From assembly GCA_934481515.1 (NCBI GenBank), contig CAKSPO010000040.1, positions 1 to 16,404 of the forward strand: a DNA stretch of 16,404 nucleotides, in the 5' to 3' direction. Below are positions 12,628-16,404 of this stretch, piece by piece; within the stretch, counting starts at the first letter, position 1, and each line of letters opens with the position of its first letter. This DNA is from an uncultured Eubacteriales bacterium (GTDB lineage Bacteria > Bacillota > Clostridia > Oscillospirales > CAG-272). Under the pieces are notes generated by a model. That model had not been told where the DNA came from, ran no database searches, and worked only from the letters and a program-made list of their open reading frames with translations. The translations under genes and the position numbers were made by a program.

Positions 12628-14082
12628 ATGAAGGATATTTCCAGAAATCTGACCATGCTCTGCGACTTTTATGAGCTGACCATGGGAAACGGCTACTATG
12701 CCTGCGGAATGCAGGACAAAATCGTATATTTCGATGTTTTTTACCGCAACAATCCGGACAACGGCGGCTTTGCGATTGTTGCCGGACTGGAGCAGGTGGT
12801 CGAATATATCAACAACCTGCATTTTGACGAGGAGGACATCGCCTATCTCCGCTCCAAGGGATGCTTTTCCGAGGGATTCCTTGCATTTCTGAAGGAATTT
12901 CACTTCGAGGGGGACATCTGGGCGATCCCGGAAGGAACGGTGGTATTTCCGGGAGAGCCGCTTATGACCGTCCGCGGGCGCGCCATCGAGGCGCAGTTCA
13001 TCGAGACCTATGTACTCATGATGCTCAACCATCAGTCGCTGATCGCAACCAAAGCGGCACGCCTGACCCGCGCGGCAAAGGGGAGAGCCATCAGCGAATT
13101 CGGCTCCCGCCGGGCGCAGGGTGCGGATGCCGCCGTGCTCGGTGCCAGAGCCGCATATATCGGCGGCTGCAATGCAACCGCCTGCACCGTCACGGATGAA
13201 CTTTACGGCGTTCCGGCAACCGGAACCATGGCGCATTCGTGGGTGCAGATGTTCGATTCCGAGTACGAAGCGTTCCGCAAATACTGCGAAATCTACCCGG
13301 AAAACGCCACCCTTCTGGTTGATACGTACAATGTCATCGAGTCCGGAATCCCGAATGCCATCCGGGCGTTCAACGAGGTGCTCAAACCGAAGGGAATCCG
13401 CAAATGCGGCATCCGGATTGATTCCGGCGACATCACATACCTGACCAAAAAAGTGCGAAGAATGCTGGATGATGCCGGGTGGAACGAATGTAAGATCGTC
13501 GTTTCCAATTCGTTGGACGAATATCTGATCCGGGAGCTGATCCGGCAGGGCGCGGAGATCGACGCATTCGGCGTCGGAGAGCGCCTGATTACCGCTAAGA
13601 GCGACCCGGTGTTCGGCGGCGTGTATAAGCTCTGTGCCGTGGAAAAGGAGGACGGAACCATCGTCCCGAAAATCAAAATCAGCGAGAATGTCGGAAAAAT
13701 CACCACACCGCATTTCAAGAAGGTTTACCGCCTGCGCGGGCGTGAGACCGGAAAAGCGGAGGCGGATCTCATCTGCGTCTGGGACGAGACCGTTGATGAT
13801 AGCAAGCCGCTGGAAATTTTTGATCCGGATCATACCTGGAAGCGCAAAATACTGGAGGATTTCACCGCTACCGAGCTGTTGGTGCCCGTGTTCCGCGGCG
13901 GAAAACAGGTCTACCGGCTTCCCGCGCTTTCCGAAATCCGGAAGCATTGTGAGGAGGAAATTGCCGGAATGTGGGATGAGGTTCGCCGTTTCAGCAATCC
14001 GCACAACTATTACGTCGATCTTTCGCAGAAGCTCTGGGACATCAAGCATGCCATGCTGAGAGCACGCGGAGGACAGGAATAA
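12628..14082 (+). CDS. pncB: nicotinate phosphoribosyltransferase
   Basis: This is a 484-aa cytoplasmic enzyme of NAD salvage, which joins nicotinate to PRPP in an ATP-dependent reaction to give nicotinate mononucleotide. Recognisable family segments are NLTMLCDFYELTMGNGYY near the N-terminus, SEFGSRRAQG, GTMAHSWVQMF with the family His at 203, LVDTYNVIESG, IRIDSGDITYL (PRPP/phosphate side), VVSNSLDEY and FGVGERLITAKSDPVFGGVYKL. Length and motifs fit the Firmicutes type with a C-terminal extension rather than the shorter E. coli type. AAAGGA is the only ribosome binding site candidate and lies about 13 bp before the ATG, somewhat far. It has its own promoter and a strong terminator, so it is probably monocistronic. 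Confidence 0.95.
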   Translation: MKDISRNLTMLCDFYELTMGNGYYACGMQDKIVYFDVFYRNNPDNGGFAIVAGLEQVVEYINNLHFDEEDIAYLRSKGCFSEGFLAFLKEFHFEGDIWAIPEGTVVFPGEPLMTVRGRAIEAQFIETYVLMMLNHQSLIATKAARLTRAAKGRAISEFGSRRAQGADAAVLGARAAYIGGCNATACTVTDELYGVPATGTMAHSWVQMFDSEYEAFRKYCEIYPENATLLVDTYNVIESGIPNAIRAFNEVLKPKGIRKCGIRIDSGDITYLTKKVRRMLDDAGWNECKIVVSNSLDEYLIRELIRQGAEIDAFGVGERLITAKSDPVFGGVYKLCAVEKEDGTIVPKIKISENVGKITTPHFKKVYRLRGRETGKAEADLICVWDETVDDSKPLEIFDPDHTWKRKILEDFTATELLVPVFRGGKQVYRLPALSEIRKHCEEEIAGMWDEVRRFSNPHNYYVDLSQKLWDIKHAMLRARGGQE

Positions 14083-14120
14083 GAAACATGCCGGTTGCCG
14101 GTTCGCATGACAACCGTCCG

Positions 14121-14175
14121 AAAAGCGGCGGGAGCCGTCCGAAGTCTCTTTTGAGCGGGCGTTCCCGCCGCTTTT
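14121..14175. terminator. strong bidirectional-type hairpin after pncB
   Basis: AAAAGCGGCGGGA (14121-14133) pairs perfectly with TCCCGCCGCTTTT (14163-14175), a 13-bp stem with a long loop of 29 nt. A-run on the left and T-run on the right could stop transcription in both directions, though only the plus-strand pncB ends here. Confidence 0.85.
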
Positions 14176-14260
14176 GTATCCTCAAAAAATCTTTTTCGGA
14201 AAAATATGAAAAAACTCCGGAAAAACACCTCTGAAATTGCAGTTTTTTTGCAATACACTA

Positions 14261-14289
14261 TTGGATTTTTTAAAATAGTATGATATAAT
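14261..14289 (+). promoter_or_regulatory. promoter of the cdaA operon
   Basis: TTGGAT (14261-14266), a 17-bp spacer and TATAAT (14284-14289), with TGA directly before it as an extended -10. Start near 14296, giving a short leader of about 34 nt to the chosen start codon. Confidence 0.75.
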
Positions 14290-14329
14290 ATTTATAAAGT
14301 TTATCAAGATGGTCGCCGGGGGTTGCAAG

Positions 14330-15361
14330 ATGAATTGGTTGGAGAAGACCTGGAATCAGATCTGCGATTTTTTTCGGGAATATGTGGCGACACCGTTTTC
14401 CCGCATCGGGGCAACGGATGTGATTGACATCCTGCTTCTTGCCGTAATTCTGTATACGCTGTATCGCTTTTTCCGCAACCGGCGTGCAGGGCGCGTGATG
14501 GTCGGTCTGCTTGCCGTGACGGTGATGAGCATTCTGGTCTGCATTTTCCGCCTGCCGGCGCTGTCCTATATCGTCCGGCTGTTCGCGGGAGCGGCGTTTT
14601 TCTGCATTGTCGTTATTTTTCAGCCGGAGCTGCGCGACGCGCTGGAGCGGATCGGAAACGCGACCTTTCTCAATCCCCGGAGCGACACCCTTCCGCGCAA
14701 GCAATACGGACAGGCGCTTTCCGTTTCCGAGGAGGTCGTGGAGGCGGCGTTCCGCCTTTCCGAAACCAAAACCGGAGCGCTGATCATTTTTGAGGGAATG
14801 ACAAAGCTGGGCGACTATATGAAGAGCGGAAAGCTGGTGGATGCAAGGGTCACGGCACCGCTTCTGTGCAATATCTTTTACGACAAGGCACCTCTGCATG
14901 ACGGAGCACTGATCATCCGCAATATGCGGATTTATATGGCAAGCTGCGTGCTTCCGTCCACCAAAGGAACGCTGAATTTCGGCAGCATGGGAACCCGCCA
15001 CCGGGCGGCAGTCGGCGTAACAGAGGTCAGCGACGCATTGGCGCTGATTGTCTCGGAGGAGACCGGCATCGTCTCTGTGGCACAGGACGGGAAACTGCTC
15101 CGGGACGTGGACAGGGATACCCTGAAGGACATCCTCATGACCTACCTTGCCGGCAATCTTTATCTGCGCATCAAACGCGGCGTCTGCTCGGATCCGTTCG
15201 AAAACCTCCCGAAGCTGAACCGGAATACGGAACCGGAACCGGAGACGCAGAATTCCGCACCGAAGGAGACGAAGGAAATACCGTCAACCGCAAAGGAGCC
15301 GCCGGCTGGGGACGCTGACGCGGACGTTACGGAACAGCAGAATCCGGGGCAGACGGAATAA
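14330..15361 (+). CDS. cdaA: diadenylate cyclase CdaA (c-di-AMP synthase)
   Basis: This is a membrane-bound enzyme making cyclic di-AMP from two ATP, the second messenger controlling potassium and osmolyte transport and cell-wall balance. Three helices lie at about 26-43, 48-66 and 70-90, followed by the DAC domain with the catalytic DGA motif (HDGALII, D191) and the ATP-binding RHR motif (TRHRAAVG, R223-R225). I start at ATG 14330 because GGGGG lies just upstream and MNWLEKTWNQ fits the family; ATG 14309 in the same frame has no ribosome binding site. The 343-aa protein is longer than the Bacillus enzyme (about 270 aa) owing to a Pro/Glu/Thr-rich, probably disordered tail after about residue 285. 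A mini-CdaR-like gene follows 31 bp downstream. Confidence 0.94.
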   Translation: MNWLEKTWNQICDFFREYVATPFSRIGATDVIDILLLAVILYTLYRFFRNRRAGRVMVGLLAVTVMSILVCIFRLPALSYIVRLFAGAAFFCIVVIFQPELRDALERIGNATFLNPRSDTLPRKQYGQALSVSEEVVEAAFRLSETKTGALIIFEGMTKLGDYMKSGKLVDARVTAPLLCNIFYDKAPLHDGALIIRNMRIYMASCVLPSTKGTLNFGSMGTRHRAAVGVTEVSDALALIVSEETGIVSVAQDGKLLRDVDRDTLKDILMTYLAGNLYLRIKRGVCSDPFENLPKLNRNTEPEPETQNSAPKETKEIPSTAKEPPAGDADADVTEQQNPGQTE

Positions 15362-15392
15362 ACAGAAGAACGGATGAGAGGAGAATTCGGTC

Positions 15393-15605
15393 ATGAAGAA
15401 AAATGCGATCGCACATATGATGGCGGAAAAGGAGCCGACCGGGAAACGGATTGCCCGGCTGCATCCGGTTTCCCGCCTGCTCTGCCTTCTCTTGGCAATC
15501 CTCATCTGGCTGGCAGTTGTCAACCTTGGCACAAAGACGGGGAAAAACGGAGCTGAAGACGAACGGGAGAGCGAAACACAGGCAAGTGAAACGGAGCATG
15601 CATGA
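15393..15605 (+). CDS. 70-aa single-helix membrane protein in the cdaR position (CdaR anchor without YbbR domains)
   Basis: This is a small protein whose residues 22-45 (RLHPVSRLLCLLLAIL then IWLAVVNLG) resemble the N-terminal membrane anchor of CdaR, the YbbR-domain regulator usually encoded right after cdaA. The next 25 residues are hydrophilic and acidic, then it stops, so there are no YbbR domains. AGAGGAG lies about 9 bp upstream of the ATG, and the gene ends in an ATGA overlap with the next gene. Both features argue for a translated gene and not a decayed remnant. It might bind CdaA through the membrane, as the CdaR anchor region does, but this is inference. An unrelated small membrane protein is the alternative. 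Confidence 0.65.
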   Translation: MKKNAIAHMMAEKEPTGKRIARLHPVSRLLCLLLAILIWLAVVNLGTKTGKNGAEDERESETQASETEHA

Positions 15606-16404
15606 AAGACGGAGAAAGAGAACCGGTACGTCTGCTGATCCGGAACATCCGGGTTCCGGCAGACGCGGACGAGACGGAAATACTTGAAAAAGCAAGACAA
15701 AAAATGAAGCGGGCGGGATGTGCTCTTCCCACGCTTCATTTTCGACTTTATAAAAAGTCCGTGGATGCCCGGCATCGGGATGCGGTAATGCTGGAGTGCG
15801 TGGTGCTGGCGGAGGGAGAACCGTCGCCGGATCTTTTGACACCGGAGCGATTGCACCGAGCGGACGCTTCCGTGCTGGAGGAGGAACCGCTCCGGATCGA
15901 CCGCGGAAACGAGCCGATGAAGGCGCCTCCGTTCATTGTCGGCATGGGGCCCGCCGGGCTGTTTGCCGCGCTTCTCCTTGCAAAAAACGGATATGCGCCG
16001 GTTCTGACGGATCGGGGCGGCTCGGTGGAGGAACGCGCGGCGGATGTCGCACGCTTCCGGCAGTCCGGAATTCTGAACCCGGAATGCAACATTCAGTTCG
16101 GTGCCGGCGGAGCGGGAACCTTTTCGGACGGGAAGCTGATGACCCGCATCCGGGATCCCAGGTGCTCCTTTGTCCTGAAAATACTGACGGAATTCGGCGC
16201 ACCGCCGGAAATTCTGGTCAACGCAAAGCCGCACATCGGGACGGATCTGTTGCGTGACGTGATTTCCCGGATGCTTGCCGAGATTAAGCGCCTTGGCGGA
16301 ACCCTGCTTTATCACTGCCGGACAGACGGAATCCGCCGCGCGGCAGACGCGCGAGGCCCTCGTCGGGATGCACCTGCCGTGCCTCGACTATTTCATGGCA
16401 CACT
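15602..16404 (+). CDS. COG2509-type FAD-dependent dehydrogenase, partial (3' end outside window)
   Basis: About the first 250 residues of a predicted FAD-binding oxidoreductase of the uncharacterised COG2509 group are visible. An N-terminal domain of about 100 residues with LRLYKKSVDARHR-like sequence is followed by the dinucleotide-binding GMGPAG (114-119) and FAALLLAKNGY. FGAGGAGTFSDGKLMTRI and VNAKPHIGTDLLRDV are family signatures. Reaction and substrate are not known. The start ATG overlaps the stop of the preceding gene (ATGA), so it is probably translated together with cdaA and the small membrane protein. The last ~18 codons in this frame are Pro/Arg-rich and unlike the family; an adjacent frame from about 16350 reads REALVGMHLPCLDYFMA, suggesting a frameshift or chimeric sequence end. 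Confidence 0.85.
   Translation, partial: MKDGEREPVRLLIRNIRVPADADETEILEKARQKMKRAGCALPTLHFRLYKKSVDARHRDAVMLECVVLAEGEPSPDLLTPERLHRADASVLEEEPLRIDRGNEPMKAPPFIVGMGPAGLFAALLLAKNGYAPVLTDRGGSVEERAADVARFRQSGILNPECNIQFGAGGAGTFSDGKLMTRIRDPRCSFVLKILTEFGAPPEILVNAKPHIGTDLLRDVISRMLAEIKRLGGTLLYHCRTDGIRRAADARGPRRDAPAVPRLFHGT

Overview
The window looks like a chromosomal stretch of a Gram-positive, moderately GC-rich anaerobic Firmicute, most likely a gut-type Clostridia (Oscillospirales-like). This rests on strong AGGAGG-type ribosome binding sites, TTG-17-TATAAT-type promoters, lipoproteins with lipoboxes, an ECF-type S-component, CdaA, and a clostridial DinG-like helicase with an N-terminal nuclease-like region. 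The taxonomic call is an inference from gene content only. Apart from the left edge, nothing indicates a phage or a large mobile element inside the window.

Left edge (1-470): two copies of the 5' half of a minus-strand tRNA-Ser(CGA) gene, 202 bp apart, each preceded by a small hairpin whose closing base pair differs in a compensatory way. The second copy breaks off just after the anticodon loop. The spacer holds short direct repeats, so this looks like an integration scar or the edge of an integrative element, with the rest lying outside the window. Next comes a small conserved hypothetical protein (490-705).

Plus-strand block (769-6577): a consensus promoter drives a DinG/XPD-like Fe-S helicase. 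A second promoter, followed by a leader with two mutually exclusive hairpins, drives an aspartate-aminotransferase-type PLP enzyme. A GDT1/UPF0016 cation transporter and an overlapping TIGR01212 radical SAM protein follow. The block ends at a near-perfect bidirectional hairpin terminator.

Minus-strand block (11043 down to 6816): a small four-helix membrane protein, a membrane-anchored SGNH hydrolase and a DUF4358 lipoprotein form one likely operon. A cytoplasmic family 2 glycoside hydrolase follows, after a 10-bp inverted repeat that could be a terminator or an operator.

Plus-strand block (11208-14175): a cobalamin riboswitch with its own promoter controls a DUF4430 lipoprotein and a translationally coupled ECF S-component. 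Together these predict a vitamin B12 uptake unit whose surface protein belongs to the domain family related to animal transcobalamin and intrinsic factor. Nicotinate phosphoribosyltransferase follows with its own promoter and terminator.

Right end (14261-16404): the c-di-AMP synthase CdaA is followed by a 70-residue single-helix protein in the place where CdaR normally sits. That gene is coupled by ATGA overlap to a COG2509-type FAD-dependent dehydrogenase, which runs off the window. The last ~55 bases of that gene do not read like the rest of the protein and may be an assembly chimera or frameshift.
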